A stretch of DNA of 64,000 nt from JAPKZH01 sp964537875 (GTDB lineage Bacteria > Acidobacteriota > Aminicenantia > Aminicenantales > UBA4085): the NCBI GenBank assembly GCA_964537875.1, contig CAZIDN010000007.1, forward strand, positions 29,688-93,687. The letters run 5' to 3'. The notes beneath the pieces are model-generated. The model worked only from the letters and a program-made list of their open reading frames with translations, was not told the origin of the DNA and did no database searches. Position numbers and translations under genes: made by a program. Below, one piece after another: positions 56,201 through 63,918 of the stretch (its first letter is position 1; every line of letters starts with the position of its first letter).

Positions 56201-56385
56201 GCAAATAAGCTGCCGGACATGAGCTCTTTCCTTGGAGTTTGCATGGTTTCCGTGCGGGAAGACACGCTCTCCTGGGAAGGATGAAGGGGCGCCCCGCAGC
56301 TGCCGCAGAAACTGGTATCCCCGGGATTTTCAAAATGGCACTGAGAGCATTTCATGGCCATAATTCCCTGCCGTGACTCTACCAT
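53242..56385 (-). CDS. Zinc-ribbon Ser/Thr protein kinase with TolB-like domain and TPR repeats
   Basis: The product is ~1047 residues. CSQCHFENPGDTSFCGSCGA forms an N-terminal zinc ribbon. The kinase domain (~65-330) has GKGGMGKVYKVLD, HRDLKPQNIMLDREG (~187), DFGIARTF and GTPEYMSPEQVEG, so it is expected to be active. A membrane segment (LFIPALVVIAVIAAGLLALF) separates it from an extracytoplasmic TolB/FlgO-like nucleic-acid-fold domain (IAVISFKNQTGDKAFDYLQE) and about ten TPRs to the end. It likely senses or scaffolds periplasmic partners and phosphorylates cytoplasmic proteins. Start choice: ATG 56385 (AGGA, 8-base spacer) or ATG 56361 (AGGGA); both keep the zinc ribbon. Confidence 0.9.
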   Translation of the reverse strand: MVESRQGIMAMKCSQCHFENPGDTSFCGSCGAPLHPSQESVSSRTETMQTPRKELMSGSLFAGRYQVIEELGKGGMGKVYKVLDKDLDVKIALKLLKPEISSDEETIARFRNELKVARTVTHKNVCRMYDFGKAEGTYFITMEYVPGEDLKSTIARVGQLSVGKTIAVIKQVCDGLAEAHRLGVVHRDLKPQNIMLDREGNARIMDFGIARTFRTKGLTGGNVMIGTPEYMSPEQVEGKDIDLRSDIYSLGIILFEMLTGRIPFEGESVLSVALKQETQPPPDPRTINSQIPEEFSRLILRCLEKDRAKRFQSAEEVQAELAKVEKGVPTTERVIPRTTRLTSREITVKFTLKKLFIPALVVIAVIAAGLLALFLIPKKEPARRSIAVISFKNQTGDKAFDYLQEAIPNLLITSLEQSRYLRVTTWERMKDVLRQLGKDAGGLIDEDQGFALCKREGIEAIVLGSFVKAGEMFATDAKVLEVETKKLLKSAGARGEGVGSILKSQIDDLSRNISRGIGLSERKIAAAAPARIIDLTTNSIEAYNYFLRGRDDYEKFFYQDAQKFLKKAVELDPTFAVAYLYLGRANGNLIDFKARAEAYEVAKKYSQKATEKERLYIEASYASVIERNPEKRFRILTELVKKYPEEKYAFSELGLYYEGQEQYPEAIEQLKKAVMLDPNFGYAINQIAYDNMQIGNMEKAIEYFERYASVNPGLPNPIDSIAESYLRMGRLDEAIGKYKEALAIRPDFHSSCRGLAYCFALEENYPEAMNWIDQFIERTLTPTAKWEGIWLKGYFDYFLGRRDRSLAEYLALKKQAEKAEFSYGVATIDWITGYIYSDLGQFDLARKAFQGWCDYNFKQNPATRISDTAQDSFQRGWVDLKQGKIDVAKARLAEIEPLLPAVDSANKRAMTFLYELLKAEVFLAEGSIDRAIALSEKIVPLDPPLMHTSNLAFANQPFLKDVLARAYWKKGELDKAIAEYGRLMTIDRKNQLRLLIHPLYHYRLGRIYEEKGEKAQAREQYQKFLEFWKDADPGHPEIAEAKKRLAG

Positions 56386-56466
56386 AATATTTTTCCTGCC
56401 CGAAGTCAAACCGCCGGCCGTTTATGTCATTTCGCTTGCGTTTTTAGCTTCGTTTCTCTGTGGCCT

Positions 56467-58527
56467 CTATTTTTTATTAATCAGATTGAAGAGTTGATTT
56501 GCTTTTTCCGCATCTAACGTTTTCAGGATTTTATATTCCTCCGAGGCAGAATCCTTATCGCCGATTTGGAGACAGGCGACACCAAGATTATAGCGCGCCT
56601 CGGCATCATCCGGTTTGATTTTTATCGCTTGTTTATAAGCCTCAATCGCTTCCTGCCAGCGGCCGAGGTTGCCGTAGGCAAGACCAAGACCATAAGAGGC
56701 GTCGGCATAATCCGGTTGGATTCTGACAGCCTGCTGGTAGGCTTCGATCGCTTCTCGCCAGCGGCCGAGCGCACGATAGATAACGCCAAGATTATTATAA
56801 GCCCCGACATAATCCGGCCTAATTCTTATTGTCCGTTGAAAGGCCTCCTCCGCCTCCCGCAGGCGGCCTAGCCGAAGGCAAGCGACGCCAAGATTATTGT
56901 AGGCCCCGGCATGGTCCGGCTTGATTTTCGTGGCCTGCTGATTTGCCTCCATCGCCTCCTGCCAGTGGCCAAGATGGCTATAGGCAATGCCAAGATTATA
57001 ATAGGCCGGGGCATCATCCGGCTTGATTTTAATAGCCTGTTGATTTGCCTCTCTGGCATCCTGCCAGCGACCGAGATCGCCATAAGCGATACCAAGATTA
57101 TGGTACGCCCCGGCATAATCCGGTTTGATTTTTATGGCTTGCTGATAGGCTTCTATCGCCTCCTGCGGGCGGCCGAGCTCCTGGTAAGCGAGGCCAAGAT
57201 GATTGTTCATCAGGAAATTGTTGGTTGTTACCTTAAGCGCATGCTCAAAAAGAGTGACATTGTCACGCCAATACCCGACTTGGCGGTAAGTGCATATCGA
57301 CAAAGCCAAAATCACTGCCAAACCCGCTGCTCCCAGGACAACTCTTTGATGCTTCCATTTTGCCAATAGCTCCGGCAATCCCCAGGCAATGATCATAAAC
57401 AAACCGATCAGCGGCACATAGGTATAGCGGTCGGCCAAGGACTGACTTCCCACCTGAACCAGGCCGATCACAGGGACAAGCGTCCCCAAATACCAAAACC
57501 AACCCGCGCCTACGTATTTGTATTTTCGAACAAAACAGATCACAGCGATGGACACAGCCAAAAGTGCCAGAGCTGATGCTAGACTCGGCCAGATCGAAAA
57601 TCCCTGGATGGGAGGCGGATAAAATACCGCCAACCGGACAGGACAAATCATTTTTTCAATATATTTCGCATAAGAATTCACGGCGTTCATCAATCGCATC
57701 GGCAGGGGAAATAGATCCATCGGAGCTACGGCTCCGCCTTTTTGCTGAACAAGAAAAGTCACAAGACTTGACATGGCCGAAAGGATAAGAAACGGAACCT
57801 TTTCTAGAATGAGCCCCGACAATTGAGCGCGAGCTTTCGAGAATTTTTGTTTCTTCCTCTTGATATCTTGAACGGCCCGGCCCAATTGGTACCGCTCCAG
57901 AGGCCAGTAATCCAAAAGCAATAAAACAAACGGCAACGTCACAAGCATCGGCTTGGCCATTAGACCCAAGGCAAAAAGCAGAAGAGTTAAGGAATAACGA
58001 ATTTTGCCCGGATGTCTGACGTAATAGATATAGGCCATCATTGTCAGCATCCAGAATAGCGCACTTAAAACATCCTTGCGTTCCGATATCCAGACAACGG
58101 ATTCGACGTGGAGCGGATGAAGGGCAAATAAACCAGCCACGAAGGCGCTTCGCCATATGGCCCCGGTCATTTGGTTAAGAACAGCGAAAAGCAACAGCGT
58201 GGCGATGACATGAAGAAACAAACTGGTCAAATGATATCCGCCTGCATTTGTCCCGAATAACTGAATATCCAGCATCATCGACAGCCAGGTCAGCGGATGC
58301 CAGTTAGAAGCATATCCTGTGGTAAAAGCCCAGGTTAGACTATCAGGGGTCAGTCCGGCTTTGACGTGTGCGTTATCGGCTATATATTTATCGTCATCAT
58401 AATTCACCAAGCCGTAATTGCGGACCTGCCAGAAGGCCGCCAGGGTGGCTATTGCCAATACCATACAAATCAAAGCAAATCGATGTTTGCTCAGGATTTT
58501 GTTCATTGACCCAGCAGGCCACTTCAT
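56467..58527 (-). CDS. GT-C-type membrane glycosyltransferase-like protein with TPR repeats
   Basis: The 686-residue product has about ten membrane segments (~15-400) and a C-terminal array of six to seven TPRs (~430-680), several nearly identical (GAYNNLGV, PDYVGAYN). The first extracytoplasmic loop reads YGLVNYDDDKYIADNAHVKA, an acidic DDD motif of the type used by GT-C mannosyl- and arabinosyltransferases and eukaryotic TMTC proteins. FVAGLFALHPLHVESVVWIS is the other family mark. The protein probably transfers a sugar from a lipid carrier to a periplasmic acceptor, the TPRs giving acceptor binding (inference). Two ATGs (58527, 58506) are possible and neither has a strong ribosome site. 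The gene is divergent from the MFS permease. Confidence 0.82.
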   Translation of the reverse strand: MKWPAGSMNKILSKHRFALICMVLAIATLAAFWQVRNYGLVNYDDDKYIADNAHVKAGLTPDSLTWAFTTGYASNWHPLTWLSMMLDIQLFGTNAGGYHLTSLFLHVIATLLLFAVLNQMTGAIWRSAFVAGLFALHPLHVESVVWISERKDVLSALFWMLTMMAYIYYVRHPGKIRYSLTLLLFALGLMAKPMLVTLPFVLLLLDYWPLERYQLGRAVQDIKRKKQKFSKARAQLSGLILEKVPFLILSAMSSLVTFLVQQKGGAVAPMDLFPLPMRLMNAVNSYAKYIEKMICPVRLAVFYPPPIQGFSIWPSLASALALLAVSIAVICFVRKYKYVGAGWFWYLGTLVPVIGLVQVGSQSLADRYTYVPLIGLFMIIAWGLPELLAKWKHQRVVLGAAGLAVILALSICTYRQVGYWRDNVTLFEHALKVTTNNFLMNNHLGLAYQELGRPQEAIEAYQQAIKIKPDYAGAYHNLGIAYGDLGRWQDAREANQQAIKIKPDDAPAYYNLGIAYSHLGHWQEAMEANQQATKIKPDHAGAYNNLGVACLRLGRLREAEEAFQRTIRIRPDYVGAYNNLGVIYRALGRWREAIEAYQQAVRIQPDYADASYGLGLAYGNLGRWQEAIEAYKQAIKIKPDDAEARYNLGVACLQIGDKDSASEEYKILKTLDAEKANQLFNLINKK

Positions 58528-58692
58528 TAGTCACTCTGCCCCAATTTTTTGGACTGCCTTTTCTTCCCGAAAGATTGACCCGACACCTCCGGATATTCTC
58601 ACGAATTATTATACTACCCAACCTCATAATTTTAATCAAAAACAAACAACGGATCCGCTTTTAAGATTTTGCAAACAACCGCCGGCCCTTTA

Positions 58693-58721
58693 TTGACAAA
58701 GCCCCCGAATTTATATATTTT
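58693..58721 (+). promoter_or_regulatory. Sigma70-type promoter of the MFS-oxidoreductase-isomerase operon
   Basis: TTGACA (58693-58698) and TATTTT (58716-58721) are 17 bp apart; an overlapping TATATT (58714-58719) would give 15 bp. The leader to the ATG at 58778 is about 50 nt, with GAGGAG in place. Confidence 0.6.
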
Positions 58722-58777
58722 TGGCTTCGCTTCATCATCGCCAATGAATTCTTCATTGAATTGAAAGTGAGGAGAAT

Positions 58778-59992
58778 ATGAGCGCAAAATTTCGCCTCGG
58801 GATAATGATGTTCTTGGAGTATGCCATCTGGGGCGCCTGGGCCCCGGTTCTCTCCGCCTATTTGATGAACACGCTCGGGTTCAGCGGCGGGCAGGCCGGA
58901 TTTATCTACAGCCTGCTGCCGATCGCGACGATCATCGCCCCGTTCATCGGCGGGCAGCTGGCCGACCGCTACTTCCCGACCCAAAAGGTCATCGCTTTCA
59001 TGCAGCTGGCCGGCGGGGTGTTGCTTGTCCTCGGCTCGGCCGTCGCGTCCTACTCGGCCATGATCTGGGTCATGCTCATCTATTGCCTGATCTATGCTCC
59101 GACTCTGGCCCTGACGAACTCCATCGCCTTCATCCACCTTAAGGATTCGGAAAAGGATTTCGGCAAGATCCGGGTCTGGGGGACGATCGGCTGGATCGCG
59201 GCCGGATGGGGACTGGCGGGCTGGCGGTTTCTGGTCAAGTCCACGCCGGGAATCGCCGTCAAGGGGGATACGCTCTTTCTGGCAGGTTTGTTCTCGATCC
59301 TCATGGGCATTTTAGCTTTCGGCCTCCCCCACACTCCTCCGAAGAAGGAAGGCACAAAGCCCTGGGCTTTTTTGGAAGCTCTGAAAATGCTCAAGGACAA
59401 AGACTTCCTGATTTTTACCCTCATCGCTTTTGTCGTGGCCACGGAATTGCAGTTCTATTACGTGCTGACCGCGCCGTTCCTCACCTCCCCCGTGATCGGA
59501 GTCAGCAACACGGCGATCTCTATGGTCATGACGATCGCCCAGATCGCCGAGATTTTCGTCATGGCCCTTCTCCTCCCCTACTTCCTGCCCAAATACGGCA
59601 TCAAGAAGACGATGATCATCGGAGTGCTGGCCTGGCCGCTGCGCTACATAATTTTTGTCATCGGCACGCCGGCCTGGCTGGTCATCGCCTCGCTGTCGCT
59701 CCACGGATTCTGCTACGTTTTCTTCTTTACGGCGGCCTTCATCTATGTGGACATGATCGCGCCCAAAGACATCCGCGCCTCGGCCCAAAGCCTGATCGCC
59801 GTCATCATCCTGGGCCTGGGCAATTTCGTCGGGAGCAATTTCTCCGGCTGGATCCAATCGTTCTTCACCAAAGAAGGCGCCACGAATTGGCGGAATGTGT
59901 TTCTCGTGCCGACGGCTTTGACTCTGCTCTGCGCTTTCGTGTTTGTCCTCGTGTTCAAAGAAAAGAAAGCCGCGGCCAAAACGCCGGCATAA
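58778..59992 (+). CDS. MFS permease of the nucleoside:H+ symporter (NupG/XapB) type
   Basis: The 404-residue product has 12 hydrophobic segments and the family start FRLGIMMFLEYAIWGAWAPV, with GQLADRYFPTQKVIAFMQLA between TM2 and TM3, and DFGKIRVWGTIGWIAAGWGL in the TM4-TM5 region, all typical of NupG-like symporters. Environmental relatives often sit in sugar-oxidation clusters rather than nucleoside operons, and this one is followed on the same strand by a Gfo/Idh/MocA oxidoreductase and a DUF1080 fusion. It may therefore import a 3-keto-sugar or related glycoside (inference). GAGGAG lies five bases before the ATG. A REP-like hairpin occupies the gap to the next gene. Confidence 0.88.
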   Translation: MSAKFRLGIMMFLEYAIWGAWAPVLSAYLMNTLGFSGGQAGFIYSLLPIATIIAPFIGGQLADRYFPTQKVIAFMQLAGGVLLVLGSAVASYSAMIWVMLIYCLIYAPTLALTNSIAFIHLKDSEKDFGKIRVWGTIGWIAAGWGLAGWRFLVKSTPGIAVKGDTLFLAGLFSILMGILAFGLPHTPPKKEGTKPWAFLEALKMLKDKDFLIFTLIAFVVATELQFYYVLTAPFLTSPVIGVSNTAISMVMTIAQIAEIFVMALLLPYFLPKYGIKKTMIIGVLAWPLRYIIFVIGTPAWLVIASLSLHGFCYVFFFTAAFIYVDMIAPKDIRASAQSLIAVIILGLGNFVGSNFSGWIQSFFTKEGATNWRNVFLVPTALTLLCAFVFVLVFKEKKAAAKTPA

Positions 59993-59998
59993 TTTTAT

Positions 59999-60072
59999 GG
60001 GGATATGTTCCGAATTCTCTGGAATTCGGTACGTGTCCCCGGATTTTATTCCCCCTTGGGCAATCAAGGGGG
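59999..60072 (+). repeat. REP-like hairpin followed by a second stem
   Basis: GGGGATATGTTCCGAATTC pairs with GAATTCGGTACGTGTCCCC (59999-60040) across a TCTG loop, with mismatches resolved mostly as G-U pairs. A second stem CCCCCTTG/CAAGGGGG (60051-60072) follows. The ends resemble the palindrome at 37543-37582. It lies 6 bp after the permease stop within the operon, so it may differentially set mRNA stability. Confidence 0.6.
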
Positions 60073-60094
60073 GGTTAACAGGTCGGAGGAAATG

Positions 60095-61345
60095 ATGAAA
60101 AAGAAATATTTGGGCATCGGGATTATCGGCGGTGGTTTCATCGCCCGCTTTCACATCCGCTCCTGGGTCGGCGTCCGCGACGCGGACATCCTGGGCATCT
60201 TCGACCCGGACGAGAAGCGCGCGGGTGAGGCCGCAGCCCTGGCCCGGAAACTCAAGGTCGGCAAGGCCAAAACCTACAAATCTATATCGGAAATGATCGC
60301 CGACCCGGCCATCGACGCGCTCTGGATCGGCGCGCCCAACTATACCCGTGTCGAAGTCATGGAGGAGATCGCCCATGCCGTTCTCAAGGGCAAAGGCGAG
60401 CTCATCGGCGTCACCTGCGAAAAACCGCTGGGACGAAACGTCAAGGAAGCGCGGCGGATGCTCGAGCTGGTCAAGAAGGCCAAGCTTCTCGACGGCTACC
60501 TGGAAAACCAGGTTTTTGCGCCCGCCGTCGTGAGGGGCAAGGAGATCGTCTGGTCGCGCGGCGCCGCCATTGCCGGCCCCCCCTTTCTCGCCCGGGCCGC
60601 CGAGGAGCACAGCGGGCCTCATATGCCCTGGTTCTGGGAGGGCACCCTCCAGGGCGGCGGCGTGCTCAATGACATGATGTGCCACTCGGTCGAAGAGGCT
60701 CGGTTCATGCTGACGCCTCCCGGCGCACCGCGCAATGTTCTCAAGCCCGTCAGCATCACGGCCTACATGAATTGCTTGAAATGGCAGGAGCCGCATTACG
60801 CGGCGATCCTGGCCAAAAACAGCGGCGGCAAGACGGACTATCTCAAGAGGCCGGCCGAGGATTTTGCCAGGTCTCTCGTGGAGTATAAAGATAAAAGTGG
60901 GAAAAAGGTCATCGTCGAAACGACGACGTCCTGGTGCTATATCGGAGCCGGGCTGCGGCTGACCATGGAGCTGCTGGGACCGGAATACTCGCTTCAGATC
61001 AACACGCTGGATGCCGGGCTCAAAGTCTTCTTCAGCCGAAACGTCATGGGCAAGGAAGGCGAAGACCTGGTCGAAAAGCAGAATGCCGAGATCGGGCTCA
61101 TGCCGGTGGTGGCCAACGAAGAGACCGAGTACGGCTACATCGCCGAAAACCGCCACATGGTCCAGTCGTTCCTGGCGGGCAAGCGGCCCGAAGAGAATTT
61201 CAGCGACGGCTTCAACGTCACCGAGCTGCTCATGTCGGCCTACATGAGCGCGGAAAAAGGGATCACCATCCCCTTCCCGCCGCCGGGTCTCGACACGTTC
61301 GTTCCGGCCGTGGCCCAAGGGACGTGGAATCCGAAAGGAAAATAA
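60095..61345 (+). CDS. Gfo/Idh/MocA-family oxidoreductase
   Basis: The ~416-residue product has an N-terminal Rossmann fold (LGIGIIGGGFIARFHIRSW) for NAD(P). The Lys motif of the family is in GVTCEKPLGRNVKEARRM. The C-terminal alpha/beta catalytic domain includes EEHSGPHMPWFWEGTLQGGG and VLNDMMCHSVEEARFM, where His and Asp residues would face the sugar. These enzymes oxidise or reduce sugar hydroxyls; relatives act on glycosides at C3, which suits the downstream 3-keto-sugar gene. No signal peptide was seen. Two adjacent ATGs follow GGAGG; the second (60095) has the better 5-base spacing. It ends 10 bp before the next start. Confidence 0.87.
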   Translation: MKKKYLGIGIIGGGFIARFHIRSWVGVRDADILGIFDPDEKRAGEAAALARKLKVGKAKTYKSISEMIADPAIDALWIGAPNYTRVEVMEEIAHAVLKGKGELIGVTCEKPLGRNVKEARRMLELVKKAKLLDGYLENQVFAPAVVRGKEIVWSRGAAIAGPPFLARAAEEHSGPHMPWFWEGTLQGGGVLNDMMCHSVEEARFMLTPPGAPRNVLKPVSITAYMNCLKWQEPHYAAILAKNSGGKTDYLKRPAEDFARSLVEYKDKSGKKVIVETTTSWCYIGAGLRLTMELLGPEYSLQINTLDAGLKVFFSRNVMGKEGEDLVEKQNAEIGLMPVVANEETEYGYIAENRHMVQSFLAGKRPEENFSDGFNVTELLMSAYMSAEKGITIPFPPPGLDTFVPAVAQGTWNPKGK

Positions 61346-61355
61346 GGAGGCTAAG

Positions 61356-62840
61356 ATGAGAACGAAATCTTTGATTCTACTGATGGCCGTTCCTTTTCTT
61401 ATGTTTCTTGCGATTCAAACCGCGCCTGGTCAGCAGGCGGGGGCGACGCAGATCCGGCACATCCCGTCCGAGCTCCAGAAATACGTGGAGACGACAAACT
61501 ACAAGGACGTCCGGATTAAGAAGATCCCTATTTCCATGCAGTGCTGGACTTTCCGGAGATTCACATTCTTCGACACCCTGGCCAAGCTCAAAGACCTCGG
61601 CATCAAATACGTCCAAGCCTTTCCCGGACAGGCCTTGGGGACGGAATTCCCCAACGCCAAATTCGACCACAATATGACCGACGAGCAGCAGGCCAAAGTC
61701 AGGGACAAGCTCAAAGAAGCCGGCGTTTCTCTTGTCGCCTACGGCGTGGTCGGGATCGGCAGGACCGAGGAGAGCATGCGTCCGGTCTTCAATTTCGCCC
61801 GCAAGATGGGCATCCGGACGATCATGACCGAGCCCGAGGACGACGACTTCACGCTCCTCGAAAAATTGGTCAAGGAATACAACGTCCAGATCGCCATCCA
61901 CAACCATCCCCCGAAGACCAAATACTACCTGCCCGAAACCGTCTATGACCACGTCAAGGGCAGGGACGAGCGGATCGGCTCCTGCGCCGACAACGGGCAC
62001 TGGATGCGCGGCATGAACGATCCGCGAGAAGCGTTCAAGCTCCTCGAAGGCCGGATCCACGATGTCCATCTCAAGGACCGCAGCGATTACGGCGACGGCG
62101 CGGGCGTGGACGACGTGGCCTGGGGACAGGGCAAAGGCAATATCCGCGACCTCCTGGCCGAGCTGACACTCCAAGACTACAGCGGATTCCTGACGATCGA
62201 ATACGAAAACGAGAAGGAAGTGGCCAATCCCATTCCGGCCATCCAAAAAAGCATCGACTACGTCAAGAGCATCACCTATTATGAAGGCTACGAGCAGATC
62301 TTCAGAAGCAGCGGCGGCCGCTATGAAAAGCACGGCTGGAACCACTACGGCCCCGGCTACTTCGAGGTCGATCCGAAGACGGGCGTGTTAAAGGGACAGG
62401 GCGGCATGGGCCTGCTCTGGTACGGCAAGAAATACAAGGATTTCATTCTCGAGTGCGACTTCAAGTGCTCGACGAAAGAGACCAACTCGGGGATCTTTAT
62501 CCGGGTTCCCGACGTCCCGACCAGCGACGACTACATCTATCATTCCTTCGAGATCCAGGTCTATGACGCGGGCCAGGGCATCCATGTGACCGGGGCGGCC
62601 TATGATGTCGAAGGGCCAAAGATGAATGCCTTCCTGCCGACCGGCGAATGGAACCACTTCAAGATTGAATTCATAGGCAAACACCTCAAGATCGAATTGA
62701 ACGGGAAATTGATCCTCGATTGGGATGCCAAGCCGGGCGGAAAGGTCAAGGATTTTGCGCTCGAGGGCTATATCGGGTTCCAGAACCACGACAGCGTCTC
62801 TCCGCCGTATTTCCGGAATATCTACGTCAAGGAACTGTAA
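61356..62840 (+). CDS. TIM-barrel sugar isomerase/epimerase fused to DUF1080 (3-keto-disaccharide hydrolase-like), secreted
   Basis: The 494-residue product has a signal peptide (SLILLMAVPFLMFLAIQTAP). An AP-endonuclease-2/xylose-isomerase-like barrel (~45-310) carries the expected metal-site residues: Glu in IMTEPEDDD, His in IAIHNHPPK, Asp/His in SCADNGHW and Glu in LTIEYENE. A DUF1080 jelly roll follows (~312-494, EQIFRSSGGRYEKHGWNHYG, TNSGIFIRVP, FEIQVYDAGQG, YIGFQNHDS). DUF1080 members include 3-keto-disaccharide hydrolases. The chain could cleave a 3-keto-glycoside and isomerise the product (inference). AAGGAGG precedes the ATG. R2 copy 2 begins 36 bp after the stop. Confidence 0.88.
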   Translation: MRTKSLILLMAVPFLMFLAIQTAPGQQAGATQIRHIPSELQKYVETTNYKDVRIKKIPISMQCWTFRRFTFFDTLAKLKDLGIKYVQAFPGQALGTEFPNAKFDHNMTDEQQAKVRDKLKEAGVSLVAYGVVGIGRTEESMRPVFNFARKMGIRTIMTEPEDDDFTLLEKLVKEYNVQIAIHNHPPKTKYYLPETVYDHVKGRDERIGSCADNGHWMRGMNDPREAFKLLEGRIHDVHLKDRSDYGDGAGVDDVAWGQGKGNIRDLLAELTLQDYSGFLTIEYENEKEVANPIPAIQKSIDYVKSITYYEGYEQIFRSSGGRYEKHGWNHYGPGYFEVDPKTGVLKGQGGMGLLWYGKKYKDFILECDFKCSTKETNSGIFIRVPDVPTSDDYIYHSFEIQVYDAGQGIHVTGAAYDVEGPKMNAFLPTGEWNHFKIEFIGKHLKIELNGKLILDWDAKPGGKVKDFALEGYIGFQNHDSVSPPYFRNIYVKEL

Positions 62841-62875
62841 AGTAAAGATCTCTTCCCTTTTTTGTGAGTGTAGCA

Positions 62876-63117
62876 GGAGTCCGTAACGCTCTTGCTCCCG
62901 CGAAGGTTTTTAACGCCGTTCTCTCACCGTCTTGTGGGCGCTGCGGAACTCGCACCATGACGGAAATTATCTCCCCTGATCTTTGTCGCATATTCCGTAT
63001 CACCGAAGGCCGCGGCGAGGCTCGCACAGTCCTCGCACTCCGAAAACGGAGTACCCTCGAAGACGGAGAGAGAAGGCTAAACCTTCGCTGATGGTCGCTG
63101 CGAGCGTCACGGACTCC
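62876..63117 (+). repeat. R2 structured repeat, copy 2
   Basis: Arms 62876-62891 and 63102-63117 (16 bp, one mismatch) share no sequence with the arms of the other copies. Core blocks match them: GCTCCC, GGTTTTTAACGCCGTTC, TACCCTCGAA, GGCTAAACC and TGGTCGCT. Inner pairing: GCGAAGGTTT/AAACCTTCGC (62900-62909 and 63079-63088, 10 bp) and TTCTCTCACCGTC/GACGGAGAGAGAA (62919-62931 and 63062-63074, 12 of 13). Confidence 0.88.
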
Positions 63118-63156
63118 AGAATTCACCCGCACGAAATCGAAGAGCACCAAAAAGTA

Positions 63157-63661
63157 TTATTTTAAAAATAATTCGATCACGGGGACGTTCACTTTGGGCT
63201 GCCGGACGGGCAGCCGGAGAATGACCGCCGGGCGGCTTGATCAGGTCTTTGCCGTAGGGAGTCTTGGTCGCCTTGTAATCCGTGTATTTGGAGTCCCAGA
63301 GACAGAATCCCTCGTGGCGCTTGGTCGTGATGACGAAATACTTCATGCCGGCGTTCTTGGCTGCGCGCGCCCATGCCGCGGGGTCATAGAGGTCAGGATT
63401 GAAGACATCGAAATATTTTTGATAGTCCTCATCCTTTATATGCTCACGATTCTTGACCCATTCGTGGCGGGCGGCCTGGGCATAGAGCCCCCAGTGGATG
63501 AACATGCCGAACCGCGCTTCGGTCCACCATTTCATCCGAGCTTCTTTCTGGGCCTCGCTCTCTTGGGGGACCGCGGCCTAGACAAAAACAGCCGAGAAAG
63601 AAAAAGCAAATAAAAAAAGCGCCGCCACCGCGACTAAAAACATTGAAAATTTTAGATTCAC
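63157..63661 (-). pseudogene. Broken GH29 alpha-L-fucosidase gene
   Basis: A GTG at 63661 with AAGGAGGAAGC before it begins a signal peptide (SMFLVAVAALFLFAFSFSAV), but an in-frame TAG (63578-63580) interrupts it just before the cleavage region. After the stop the same frame continues as a clear GH29 N-terminal domain: MKWWTEARFGMFIHWGLYA, AWARAAKNAGMKYFVITTKR and HEGFCLWDSKYTDYKATKTP, to GKDLIK. Similarity then ends abruptly, where an intact enzyme has some 300 more residues including the catalytic Asp. A shifted frame beyond the break reads LPVRQPKVNVPVIELFLK and stops at 63157, consistent with a C-terminal end joined by internal deletion. Two independent lesions make the gene dead. It lies between inverted R2 copies. 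Confidence 0.85.
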
Positions 63662-63694
63662 GCTTCCTCCTTCATCTCTCATGAATCTTAAAAG

Positions 63695-63915
63695 AAATAT
63701 CTGGGATGGCTGAAGCGACCATAGAGGGTTTAGCCTTCCCGAGTCCTCTTTCGAGGGCAGCCGGCTCGGAAGAAGCCGGCTGGCGAAGTTGTCTGAGCTT
63801 CCCGGCGAACATCCGTACAATCGAGGCCGGGAAGCGAGTTCTGAGCCGCCGAGAAGGAGGGCTCGGGAACGGCGTGAAAAACCCGGATGGGGAGCGATAG
63901 CCATCCCGGATATTT
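63695..63915 (-). repeat. R2 structured repeat, copy 3
   Basis: Arms 63695-63711 and 63899-63915 (17 bp, one G-U) are again unlike those of the other copies. Core blocks are conserved on the minus strand (GCTCCC, GGTTTTTCACGCCGTTC, GGCTAAACCC). Inner pairing: GGGTTT/AAACCC (63726-63731 and 63879-63884) and TTCCCGAGTCCTC with GAGGGCTCGGGAA (63736-63748 and 63857-63869, one G-U). It begins 3 bp after the stop of the gene at the right edge. Confidence 0.87.
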
Positions 63916-63918
63916 CAA

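Noticed and set aside
58608..58613. TATAAT on the minus strand as promoter of the GT-C/TPR gene
   Set aside because: The nearest -35-like hexamer (TTGATT) is 20 bp away, too far for a confident call.
59312..61318. 668-codon open frame on the minus strand
   Set aside because: It runs opposite the permease and oxidoreductase genes and its sequence (runs of Arg, Asp, His, Gly) is typical of a shadow frame.
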